Shown here: positions 1 through 8,422 of the stretch, piece after piece
How the letters are laid out: each line of letters begins with the position of its first letter
Position numbering within the stretch: position 1 is the first letter of the stretch
Origin: Siphonodentalium dalli
Lineage: Eukaryota > Mollusca > Scaphopoda > Gadilida > Siphonodentaliidae
Reading direction: 5' to 3'
NCBI GenBank assembly: GCA_032622095.1
Contig: CP136065.1
Span: 152,343,577-152,407,576, forward strand
DNA length: 64,000 nt
The notes under the pieces: model-generated
Told to the model about the DNA's origin: nothing
The model's database searches: none
Seen by the model: only the letters and a program-made list of their open reading frames with translations
Translations under genes and position numbers: made by a program

Positions 1-193
1 ATATACGGGATCGACATGTTTCTTCAAATGTAGTGTACAAGTCACTCTTTTTTCTGCATTTATTTTAGAAAGTTTATCGTCTCTTACAAAAATCGATTAT
101 CTGGATATTTATTAATCGAATCGTCGCTAGTCAGGTACAGATAATAATTATCCATATGACTAGTTTCTAAAAACAAAAATTCAAAGAGAATCA

Positions 194-661
194 TTATTCT
201 TCTCTTATAGTTTTATCGATATCACTGAATATATGCTTGAAGTTGGACCACTGGTTCAAATTTAACGGAATACTTATAATCGTCGGAGTGTTATTCACAA
301 CTCGTCTAATGTCGGTATAAATGTGTCCTTGATTATTACATACTGTAACAGTAATGTTTGATGGTATTGTCCACTTTTTCACGAAAACACACGGGTGTTG
401 TTCGTAATCATTGGGTTGTGACTCATTCGTATGAAGTAATTCATAATCCATCGACTCACGTGGTATCTTCTTTGGAACTAAAATAAATGGTAGTGACACA
501 GTTATTACCATAATAGTAAATCCTATCCATTTAATGATATTAATACGTAGACGACCACGTTCTGTTTGAAACATATTCGTCAAGGTACCTGTTCTATTAT
601 CCATGATTGTAATTGTTCCCGTGTATAGCTTACTCTTATTAATTTTGATAGCTGGCGACAT
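194..661 (-). CDS. Membrane-anchored PC4-like protein, left palindrome copy
   Basis: This 155-residue ORF is identical to the one at 5150-5617. Residues 41-62 form one hydrophobic segment (WIGFTIMVITVSLPFILVP) after a basic stretch, as in a single-pass membrane protein. Residues about 101-152 resemble the PC4/p15 single-stranded-DNA-binding fold: a beta-rich ITVTV segment, a DIRR motif at 117-120, a PT-x-x-x-I-x-L stretch, QW at 137-138, and DIDKTI near the end. PC4 proteins normally bind ssDNA and are soluble, so a membrane segment before this domain is odd. PC4-like ORFs are, to my recollection, found near Polinton-like genes. The ORF is open from its ATG to a stop and lies in the left arm, so it reads away from the palindrome centre. 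Confidence 0.6.
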   Translation of the reverse strand: MSPAIKINKSKLYTGTITIMDNRTGTLTNMFQTERGRLRINIIKWIGFTIMVITVSLPFILVPKKIPRESMDYELLHTNESQPNDYEQHPCVFVKKWTIPSNITVTVCNNQGHIYTDIRRVVNNTPTIISIPLNLNQWSNFKHIFSDIDKTIREE

Positions 662-804
662 CCGACTCTAAAATCCATGAATTAAATTTGACTGGCCATG
701 AATGCCAATGCACCATGATAGTTATCGATGTCAATAATGCGTTTCGTTGAGATCTTAATTGAGTTGATGACAATATTCTGAAAAAATTCTTTTCGATCTA
801 TAAA

Positions 805-1244
805 ATGCTGCTTTTTTATTATCGACATGATCACTTGCTCACCTCTTGCTCACTTGCTCTTTTTCTCCTCTTCTTTTGCTCTTTTGCCTTGCTCACTTGC
901 TCTTTTTCTCCTCTTCTTTTGCTCTTTTGCTCTTTTCCCTTGCTCACTTGCTCTTTTTCTTCTCTTCTCTTGCTCTTTTGCTCTTTTCCCTTGCTCACTT
1001 GCTCTTTTTCTCCTCTTCTTTTGCTCTTTTGTCTTGCTCACTTGCTCTTTTTCTCCTCTTCTTTTGCTCTTTTGCTCTTTTCCCTTGCTCACTTGCTCTT
1101 TTTCTCCTCTTCTCTTGCTCTTTTGCTCTTTTCCCTTCCTCACTTGCTCTTTTTCTCCTCTTCTCTTGCTCTTTTGCTCTTTTCCCTCTTGCTCACTTGC
1201 ACATTTGCTTTTTCCCCTCTCCCCTGACGTTTGCGGATATATAT
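805..1244. repeat. CT-rich minisatellite and (TA)n spacer, palindrome centre left
   Basis: A pyrimidine-rich minisatellite of about 37-46 bp units (TTGCTCACTTGCTCTTTTTCTCC type) runs from about 830 to 1200, then a short unique stretch (GACGTTTGCGG) and a TA run. The last ~90 bp recur at about 4071-4215, on the other side of the 421-bp array, so the array sits between two direct copies of this segment. The reverse complement of the same minisatellite forms the inner end of the right arm (4851-4975). ORFs of 97-188 residues here are repeat translations with no protein character. Confidence 0.85.
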
Positions 1245-4070
1245 ATATATATTTCAGAGTTATGGAGGCACGGACTCAGTATGAGTGTTCATTGCTTCAT
1301 ATTTGCGTGAACAAATTCTCATTTCTTATCGAAATGGCCATGTGTCGATCGGAATGGTATATTGAGATGTTCCTCAAACCAAATCAAGCTTGAAAACCGG
1401 TCCCGATTTTCATCCCTGACGGGGTTCGAACCCGCGCCAACCTCGTCTAGCCCAGACTGTGATGATCTTATCCACGACCTAACCACCTCGGCTACGGGGA
1501 CATCCTTAAAAAGGAAGCCCTTTCACCGAGAGTTAGGAAGCGTATCAGTCTGAACATGGGTTCGAACCCACTACCTTCGAAATTCTTGATCTGCCATTCT
1601 GGAAACATGTCAATGCACTTCCTCCGAAATTGCATCTGTGACCATACGATTACTGGTACTGGCGTATATATATTTCAGAGTTATGGAGGCACGGACTCAG
1701 TATGAGTGTTCATTGCTTCATATTTGCGTGAACAAATTCTCATTTCTTATCGAAATGGCCATGTGTCGATCGGAATGGTATATTGAGATGTTCCTCAAAC
1801 CAAATCAAGCTTGAAAACCGGTCCCGATTTTCATCCCTGACGGGGTTCGAACCCGCGCCAACCTCGTCTAGCCCAGACTGTGATGATCTTATCCACGACC
1901 TAACCACCTCGGCTACGGGGACATCCTTAAAAAGGAAGCCCTTTCACCGAGAGTTAGGAAGCGTATCAGTCTGAACATGGGTTCGAACCCACTACCTTCG
2001 AAATTCTTGATCTGCCATTCTGGAAACATGTCAATGCACTTCCTCCGAAATTGCATCTGTGACCATACGATTACTGGTACTGGCGTATATATATTTCAGA
2101 GTTATGGAGGCACGGACTCAGTATGAGTGTTCATTGCTTCATATTTGCGTGAACAAATTCTCATTTCTTATCGAAATGGCCATGTGTCGATCGGAATGGT
2201 ATATTGAGATGTTCCTCAAACCAAATCAAGCTTGAAAACCGGTCCCGATTTTCATCCCTGACGGGGTTCGAACCCGCGCCAACCTCGTCTAGCCCAGACT
2301 GTGATGATCTTATCCACGACCTAACCACCTCGGCTACGGGGACATCCTTAAAAAGGAAGCCCTTTCACCGAGAGTTAGGAAGCGTATCAGTCTGAACATG
2401 GGTTCGAACCCACTACCTTCGAAATTCTTGATCTGCCATTCTGGAAACATGTCAATGCACTTCCTCCGAAATTGCATCTGTAACCATACGATTACTGGCA
2501 CTGGCGTATATATATTTCAGAGTTATGGAGGCACGGACTCAGTATGAGTGTTCATTGCTTCATATTTGCGTGAACAAATTCTCATTTCTTATCGAAATGG
2601 CCATGTGTCGATCGGAATGGTATATTGAGATGTTCCTCAAACCAAATCAAGCTTGAAAACCGGTCCCGATTTTCATCCCTGACGGGGTTCGAACCCGCGC
2701 CAACCTCGTCTAGCCCAGACTGTGATGATCTTATCCACGACCTAACCACCTCGGCTACGAGGACATCCTTAAAAAGGAAGCCCTTTCACCGAGAGTTAGG
2801 AAGCGTATCAGTCTGAACATGGGTTCGAACCCACTACCTTCGAAATTCTTGATCTGCCATTCTGGAAACATGTCAATGCACTTCCTCCGAAATTGCATCT
2901 GTGACCATACGATTACTGGTACTGGCGTATATATATTTCAGAGTTATGGAGGCACGGACTCAGTATGAGTGTTCATTGCTTCATATTTGCGTGAACAAAT
3001 TCTCATTTCTTATCGAAATGGCCATGTGTCGATCGGAATGGTATATTGAGATGTTCCTCAAACCAAATCAAGCTTGAAAACCGGTCCCGATTTTCATCCC
3101 TGACGGGGTTCGAACCCGCGCCAACCTCGTCTAGCCCAGACTGTGATGATCTTATCCACGACCTAACCACCTCGGCTACGGGGACATCCTTAAAAAGGAA
3201 GCCCTTTCACCGAGAGTTAGGAAGCGTATCAGTCTGAACATGGGTTCGAACCCACTACCTTCGAAATTCTTGATCTGCCATTCTGGAAACATGTCAAGGC
3301 ACTTCCTCCGAAATTGCATCTGTGACCATACGATTACTGGTACTGGCGTATATATATTTCAGAGTTATGGAGGCACGGACTCAGTATGAGTGTTCATTGC
3401 TTCATATTTGCGTGAACAAATTCTCATTTCTTATCGAAATGGCCATGTGTCGATCGGAATGGTATATTGAGATGTTCCTCAAACCAAATCAAGCTTGAAA
3501 ACCGGTCCCGATTTTCATCCCTGACGGGGTTCGAAGCCGCGCCAACCTCGTCTAGCCCAGACTGTGATGATCTTATCCACGACCTAACCACCTCGGCTAC
3601 GGGGACATCCTTAAAAAGGAAGCCCTTTCACCGAGAGTTAGGAAGCGTATCAGTCTGAACATGGGTTCGAACCCACTACCTTCGAAATTCTTGATCTGCC
3701 ATTCTGGAAACATGTCAATGCACTTCCTCCGAAATTGCATCTGTGACCATACGATTACTGGTACTGGCGTATATATATTTCAGAGTTATGGAGGCACGGA
3801 CTCAGTATGAGTGTTCATTGCTTCATATTTGCGTGAACAAATTCTCATTTCTTATCGAAATGGCCATGTGTCGATCGGAATGGTATATTGAGATGTTCCT
3901 CAAACCAAATCAAGCTTGAAAACCAGTCCCGATTTTCATCCCTGACGGGGTTCGAACCCGCGCCAACCTCGTCTAGCCCAGACTGTGATGATCTTATCCA
4001 CGACCTAACCACCTCGGCTACGGGGACATCCTTAAAAAGGAAGCCCTTTCACCGAGAGTTAGGAAGCGTA
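1245..4070. repeat. Tandem array of a 421-bp unit, about 6.7 copies
   Basis: The unit starts at TATTTCAGAGTTATGGAGGC and recurs every 421 bp; marker ATGs fall at 1362, 1783, 2204, 2625, 3046, 3467 and 3888. Copies differ at only a few bases (for example near 2482, 2759, 3298, 3534 and 3925), so they are over 99% alike and young. The last copy stops at GGAAGCGTATC and runs straight into the CT-rich minisatellite. Each copy carries a tRNA-like segment on the minus strand and a second GGTTCGAACCC box about 150 bp away. A diverged single copy lies at about 34505-34700, so the unit comes from a dispersed SINE-like repeat. The 63-residue ORF in each copy is a by-product. Confidence 0.92.
1412..1501 (-). 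other. tRNA-like segment (SINE head or tRNA pseudogene), repeated seven times
   Basis: Read on the minus strand this 90-nt segment has a tRNA outline of the long-variable-arm (Ser/Leu) size. A 5' GTCCCCG pairs with 3' CAGGGAT with one mismatch. TAGCCGAGGTGG resembles the A box, GGTTCGAACCC matches the B box, and GCGGG/CCCGT closes the T stem. The anticodon stem pairs poorly and I cannot fix an anticodon, so I read it as a tRNA-derived SINE head and not a working tRNA. Equivalent segments occur at 1833, 2254, 2675, 3096, 3517 and 3938, each 90 nt long. The A and B boxes could still act as an internal Pol III promoter. Confidence 0.6.
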
Positions 4071-4207
4071 TCTTTTTCTCCTCTTCTCTTGCTCTTTTGC
4101 TCTTTTCCCTTCCTCACTTGCTCTTTTTCTCCTCTTCTCTTGCTCTTTTGCTCTTTTCCCTCTTGCTCACTTGCACATTTGCTTTTTCCCCTCTCCCCTG
4201 ACGTTTG

Positions 4208-4254
<47 letters not shown>
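4071..4254. repeat. Second copy of CT-rich segment plus (TA)n
   Basis: The sequence repeats the CT-rich minisatellite end and the GACGTTTGCGGATATAT stretch found before the 421-bp array. It then runs into about 42 bp of pure TA and a short CA run. It marks the distal border of the array. Confidence 0.85.
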
Positions 4255-4261
<7 letters not shown>

Positions 4262-4817
4262 ATTGATATTAATATGTTTGCCAATAATTTACACATCCAT
4301 GAATCGATCTGAAAACATTATGGTTCATTGTCAACATTTTTGACGAGTAATTGTCAATATTTAGACATTCCTGGAAGAAATTATCCCAACTGCCTTCCAG
4401 TTCGACCCATTGGTTAGTGTATAATGTCACGATAGTGTGTGCCCATTGCACAATTTACGATGGGGATCATTTTCCCTATATATTTAGTGACTTGTTGGAC
4501 AATATATTTCAGGAAGATGGCCCCTACACATGGGAGAGAATAATGGCTGCATTCCTGTTCACAGGAAAAATGTGTTTAAAAGCATACAAAGACAACGACT
4601 TCTCATTGGTCAGCGACATTGTGCAATGGGCACACACTATCGTGACATTATACACTAACCAATGGGTCGAACTGGAAGGCAGTTGGGATAATTTCTTCCA
4701 GGAATGTCTAAATATTGACAATTACTCGTCAAAAATGTTGACAATGAACCATACTGTTTTCAGATCGATTCATGGATGTGTAAATTATTGGCAAACATAT
4801 TAATATCAATTGTGTGT
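4255..4817. repeat. Inner palindrome around a 167-bp loop
   Basis: Arms of about 198 bp (4255-4452 and 4620-4817) pair as p with 9072-p, with about one visible difference (near 4321). The loop, 4453-4619, is single copy. The right arm holds the C-terminal half of the Bcl-2-like ORF in sense. The left arm holds its reverse complement where the N-terminal half should be. This is a second inverted duplication nested in the larger palindrome. Confidence 0.88.
4453..4803 (+). pseudogene. Bcl-2-like protein, N-terminal half lost
   Basis: The open frame runs from an ATG at 4351 to 4803 (150 codons), but codons before about 4453 are the antisense of the gene's own end, created by the inner palindrome. 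From the loop onward the translation has Bcl-2 family marks. A BH1-like block reads GPYTWERIMAAFLFTGKMC, with the W-x-R-I core followed by a small-residue helix. A BH2-like block reads WVELEGSWDNFF, with the W...G-W-x-x-F pattern. I see no BH3 or BH4 and no C-terminal membrane anchor. Bcl-2 homologues block or promote apoptosis, and viruses often carry them; some adintoviruses are reported to. The neighbours here suggest a viral origin, but a captured host gene is possible. It cannot make a complete Bcl-2 fold as it stands. Confidence 0.6.
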
Positions 4818-5149
4818 ATATATATATTAATATCAATTGTGTGTATATATAGAAAAAGAGCAAGTGAGCAAGGGAAAAGAGCAAAAGAGCAAAAGAAGAG
4901 GAGAAAAAGAGCAAGTGAGCAAGGCAAAAGAGCAAAAGAAGAGGAGAAAAAGAGCAAGTGAGCAAGAGGTGAGCAAGTGATCATGTCGATAATAAAAAAG
5001 CAGCATTTTATAGATCGAAAAGAATTTTTTCAGAATATTGTCATCAACTCAATTAAGATCTCAACGAAACGCATTATTGACATCGATAACTATCATGGTG
5101 CATTGGCATTCATGGCCAGTCAAATTTAATTCATGGATTTTAGAGTCGG

Positions 5150-5617
5150 ATGTCGCCAGCTATCAAAATTAATAAGAGTAAGCTATACACGGGAACAATT
5201 ACAATCATGGATAATAGAACAGGTACCTTGACGAATATGTTTCAAACAGAACGTGGTCGTCTACGTATTAATATCATTAAATGGATAGGATTTACTATTA
5301 TGGTAATAACTGTGTCACTACCATTTATTTTAGTTCCAAAGAAGATACCACGTGAGTCGATGGATTATGAATTACTTCATACGAATGAGTCACAACCCAA
5401 TGATTACGAACAACACCCGTGTGTTTTCGTGAAAAAGTGGACAATACCATCAAACATTACTGTTACAGTATGTAATAATCAAGGACACATTTATACCGAC
5501 ATTAGACGAGTTGTGAATAACACTCCGACGATTATAAGTATTCCGTTAAATTTGAACCAGTGGTCCAACTTCAAGCATATATTCAGTGATATCGATAAAA
5601 CTATAAGAGAAGAATAA
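5150..5617 (+). CDS. Membrane-anchored PC4-like protein, right palindrome copy
   Basis: Same 155-residue ORF as 194-661: membrane segment at residues 41-62 and PC4-like region at about 101-152. Here its context is visible. It reads in the same direction as the Bcl-2-like ORF before it and the YIPTDIEKW ORF after it (ATG at 5793, 175 bp past this stop). AATAAA at 5746-5751 lies between the two and could serve as a poly(A) signal. The compact, same-strand, intronless layout fits a DNA virus or Polinton better than a host locus. The ORF is intact and could be expressed. Confidence 0.6.
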   Translation: MSPAIKINKSKLYTGTITIMDNRTGTLTNMFQTERGRLRINIIKWIGFTIMVITVSLPFILVPKKIPRESMDYELLHTNESQPNDYEQHPCVFVKKWTIPSNITVTVCNNQGHIYTDIRRVVNNTPTIISIPLNLNQWSNFKHIFSDIDKTIREE

Positions 5618-5792
5618 TGATTCTCTTTGAATTTTTGTTTTTAGAAACTAGTCATATGGATAATTATTATCTGTACCTGACTAGCGACGATTCGATTAAT
5701 AAATATCCAGATAATCGATTTTTGTAAGAGACGATAAACTTTCTAAAATAAATGCAGAAAAAAGAGTGACTTGTACACTACATTTGAAGAAA

Positions 5793-6120
5793 CATGTCGA
5801 TCCCGTATATTCCAACAGATATTGAAAAGTGGAGAAAACATTTCAGAGACATGATTGATGGGAAGTTAACGCCAGATAATAAGGGTCGCTACTTTATTGC
5901 CATGCAGAACTAAAAATAGTGATAGTGAAGAAGACGTTCTAAGACCACATATTAACGTAGTGACGCCCGTCGCGCAAGCGATTGAAATGGCTAAGGTCGA
6001 AGTTGCAGCAAATAAGTTGACAAACACACGTAAAGCGTCCAAAAAATCACCAAGAGAGTGTTAGCTGGAGGTTTGTCTAATAATAATAAGAAAATGAAAA
6101 GCGAAGTGTCATTCGATTAG
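5793..6120 (+). pseudogene. Polinton/adintovirus-type small virion protein, frameshifted
   Basis: The first frame opens with ATG at 5793 and SIPYIPTDIEKWRKHF, a start typical, as I recall, of a small Polinton-encoded protein, then stops after about 39 codons near 5911. Coding signal resumes in another frame with VVTPVAQAIEMAK and a lysine-rich tail ending at about 6062, and again in a third frame (LAGGLSNNNKKMK) to the stop at 6118-6120. Two frame breaks therefore split it. I infer a minor capsid or core role from this pattern only. The first ~18 bases of the gene also lie in the palindrome's right arm. Confidence 0.5.
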
Positions 6121-6127
6121 CCAAATC

Positions 6128-6370
6128 ATGAATGAATACAGAGAGTACCATACTGATAAATTGGCATTATTTGAATCACCAGCGGTCAAAGATCTATACC
6201 CTAGACCCGGGACGAACGTACTCTTAACGCGACGGTTGTATACCACACCATATTCTCTCTTTTTATCGCTACTTATAAGAGTGATCGTTCTTCCAATAAC
6301 TCGCGATAATGCACGGGTGTCATTTACGCGGAAATATTTTATCGACGAACTACAATCTACAAAGACATAA
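6128..6370 (+). pseudogene. Fragment of a further Polinton-type ORF running into zinc-finger remains
   Basis: An 80-residue ORF starts eight bases after the previous stop. Its start (DKLALFESPAVKD) loosely recalls the N-terminus of a Polinton capsid-type protein, but the match is weak. Its end (VSFTRKY) looks like the first half of a C2H2 zinc finger whose second half (NLQRHKQIKHG) continues in the frame of the next ORF. So it appears to be two gene remnants joined by deletion, with a frameshift near 6335. It is not functional as read. Confidence 0.35.
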
Positions 6371-6884
6371 ACAGATTAAACACGGAGTTATGTCCGAGAC
6401 AAAAACAGATTTCTTCGGAGAAGATACCGATGACCTAGAATCTGATATCGTTCCCCGTTCATCTTCATCTGAATCTAGAACCGCTTCGTCAGATTCAGAA
6501 GATGATAATGTCGTCGGTAGTAGAACGGTATTCGGTCTTAAGAAAGCTGCGCGATGTGTCAACGAGATGGACACATTCAAAAGTATGATGAAACGCGTCA
6601 CCAATGATGCGAAAGGAGAAGAGAGCATGTCGGGAGATGAGAGCATGTCGGGAAAAGAGGCTACCATCGACACAGAGTTTGCTCTCTTTCTCAAAAGTTA
6701 TAGACGATTAATAGAATACCAGTATCGATTGAAAACATCACGCATACATAACATGATCATGAAGAAAATGGTCAAACTGACCAAACACGGATATAATAAT
6801 GAATGGGCTGCAGATGAAGCGATGAGAAAATTCAAGAAACTCTTAGAAATAAATCTAACGGTCGAAGATTCAGACAATGATTAA
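6309..6884 (+). CDS. Acidic virus-type protein with zinc-finger tail at its start
   Basis: The ORF has 191 codons, but only the part from the second Met (MSETKTDFF, about 6390) may be the native protein. The first 27 residues contain NLQRHKQIKHG, the histidine half of a C2H2 finger with its cysteine half out of frame upstream. The body is acidic and serine-rich (residues 30-75), has a doubled SMSGDE/SMSGKE motif, and ends in a basic, probably helical region (about 130-180) and an acidic tail. AATAAA lies at 6891-6896, a few bases after the stop. No enzyme motif is visible. It is probably a Polinton-associated accessory or DNA-binding protein. Confidence 0.4.
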   Translation: MHGCHLRGNILSTNYNLQRHKQIKHGVMSETKTDFFGEDTDDLESDIVPRSSSSESRTASSDSEDDNVVGSRTVFGLKKAARCVNEMDTFKSMMKRVTNDAKGEESMSGDESMSGKEATIDTEFALFLKSYRRLIEYQYRLKTSRIHNMIMKKMVKLTKHGYNNEWAADEAMRKFKKLLEINLTVEDSDND

Positions 6885-6899
6885 ATTTCAATAAACTTC

Positions 6900-7931
6900 A
6901 TCAACATGTTATTCTCGTCTTCGTTATATATCTATAAGTGGGGAGGGGAGATTGTAGAGCGAGAAACGATACATAAATGGTACATTAAGAACCCTAAATT
7001 TGAAGTTTAAATATTGTTCTGTGTCATTTTAACTTTCACCCACTGTGTGTGTATTGTGTTTCTTTAACATTCATTCAAAATGAGTGCCGTGTGTCCCTTT
7101 AGAGCGCATTGTGCTCCTTTAATATTCACACACCAATATTACATAACGTCCCTTACCTCGTGTCACTGTAACATTTTTGAAATTTTTGAAAATTTTTGAA
7201 AGTTTTTGAAGTTTTTGAAATTTTTGAAATTTTTTGGACACGACCATATCTAAAATATACTTACGCCCATTTTTATCAACGATTCTCAAATATATAGTAC
7301 TATAGTACTAACATACTCAAAATACACTTACGCCCAATTTTATGATTGAAGCTAACGAGTTGCACTATCTTCTCATATTTGTTTGGTGTTATTGAGACAG
7401 ACGGAAGATATTTTAGGCTGTTGAAGCTTTATTTGGGCGTTTTTGGCCGGTTTGTTGGGTAAAGGATTAATAGAAATCAAGTACAACTCGTTTTACTGCG
7501 AACAAATATGATTATCCACTTACCGATATAAAAAGTTTAAGAAAAACTTAATCGTCGCAAGAATGTATTGAAATCTAGTTCAATTGCCAACACACGCAGT
7601 ATTTGGGTTTTGTTTTGAATGCATGTACGAATACCCGAACTGTACACAATGTGAATTCAAATTAATATCTTACCACTTTGCACTTTGACGTCGTTCCTAT
7701 GAAAACATTTTTCACGGTAATGTTTTAATTTTATTTGGATACGCTTTAGTAAATTAGTGGACACATTTCTGTATTTATTTTCAGTTTTTAGACAATCAGT
7801 TAAATGGGTGGAGCTGTAAATAATATCGATTGTGGTAGACCAAGTCCAAAGCCAACCGATAGACCAAGCTGTTGTGGGCCGATAAGACTTGTTCTACGAT
7901 TGAGGGCGTGTCTAATGTGCTAGCACCGGCT
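6900..7931. other. AT-rich stretch without genes
   Basis: No convincing ORF. Positions 7169-7235 carry a short degenerate (GAAATTTTT)n run. Two similar segments around TACTTACGCCCA(T/A)TTTTAT lie at about 7257-7280 and 7321-7342. Confidence 0.6.
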
Positions 7932-8261
7932 TTAGGGCGCGTACACATGAAGCTGCAAGAAAATATCTGCAAGAAAATATCAGGTACAATTGTACTCTGA
8001 TATTTTCTTGCTGCAAAGATTACGCCCGTGAGAAAGCGGCGGGTTATATGGCGTTGATTGAGCTCAATGTGACTAGTGTTAGTCGTGTTTGTTGAAGTGA
8101 ATTACTGCGGACAAACAACCTATAGTCCATATCGAATATTCATAGAGTTATAAAGTGTTATGGACAATTTAAAATGCCACCTCTTTTAACGAGAAAGTAA
8201 CGCGCCCTCGTCGTTGGAGTAGGGATGTGTGTTCTTCGTGAACACACGAAACGACATCTAA

Positions 8262-8367
8262 ACAGACGTTGGTGTGTTCGGCCCTGGGCCACATCCCACA
8301 TGCGAGAAGAGCGAGGAGTCGCCAACAATTTATTATTCGAAACGTACATACAGTCCAAATTAAAGTA
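8262..8367 (+). pseudogene. Harbinger transposase N-terminal fragment
   Basis: About 35 codons with the R-W-x-V-R-P-W pattern that opens many PIF/Harbinger transposases. It is intact only over this stretch and lacks the DDE catalytic region. The 71-residue minus-strand ORF over the same bases is its shadow. Confidence 0.5.
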
Positions 8368-8422
8368 AAACAACTAAGTCAAGGCATGTGAGGTACCAAA
8401 TTATAAAGCATCCCCATACACG

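Larger units (their letters stand above)
1..5810. repeat. Giant palindrome (inverted duplication) of a virus-like element
   Basis: Base p pairs with base 5811-p across arms 1-960 and 4851-5810, and I see no mismatch, including the complete 155-residue ORF in each arm. The centre (961-4850) is not symmetric. It holds a CT-rich minisatellite, 421-bp tandem units and a smaller palindrome. The left arm starts at the window edge, so the duplication may continue outside. The right arm runs on without a break into further virus-type ORFs. Identical arms mean a recent event, active gene conversion, or a fold-back sequencing or assembly artefact. The sequence alone cannot separate these. Confidence 0.9.

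Noticed and set aside
805-1393. Leucine/cysteine/phenylalanine-rich ORFs of 97-188 residues
   Set aside because: Low-complexity translation of the CT-rich minisatellite in several frames at once.
1412-1501. Functional tRNA-Ser or tRNA-Leu gene
   Set aside because: The acceptor and T arms pair, but the anticodon arm does not, and the segment belongs to a longer repeat.
1245-4070. CRISPR-like array
   Set aside because: The units are tandem with no spacers, 421 bp long, and the genome is animal. The 122-bp and 21-bp arrays fail on the same grounds.
1362-4343. Seven 63-residue ORFs and one of 151 residues with nearly identical sequence
   Set aside because: They lie in the 421-bp repeat, overlap the tRNA-like segment and end by chance; the last runs into the CT-rich minisatellite.
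4351-4452. N-terminal part of the Bcl-2-like ORF (first 34 codons)
   Set aside because: These bases are the reverse complement of the gene's own 3' end in the inner palindrome.
1-5810. Terminal inverted repeats of one complete Polinton
   Set aside because: The arms carry coding ORFs and virus genes continue outside the right arm, so these are not the element's outer ends.
8158-8373. 71-residue minus-strand ORF
   Set aside because: The recognisable coding signal is on the plus strand (Harbinger-like RRWCVRPW).
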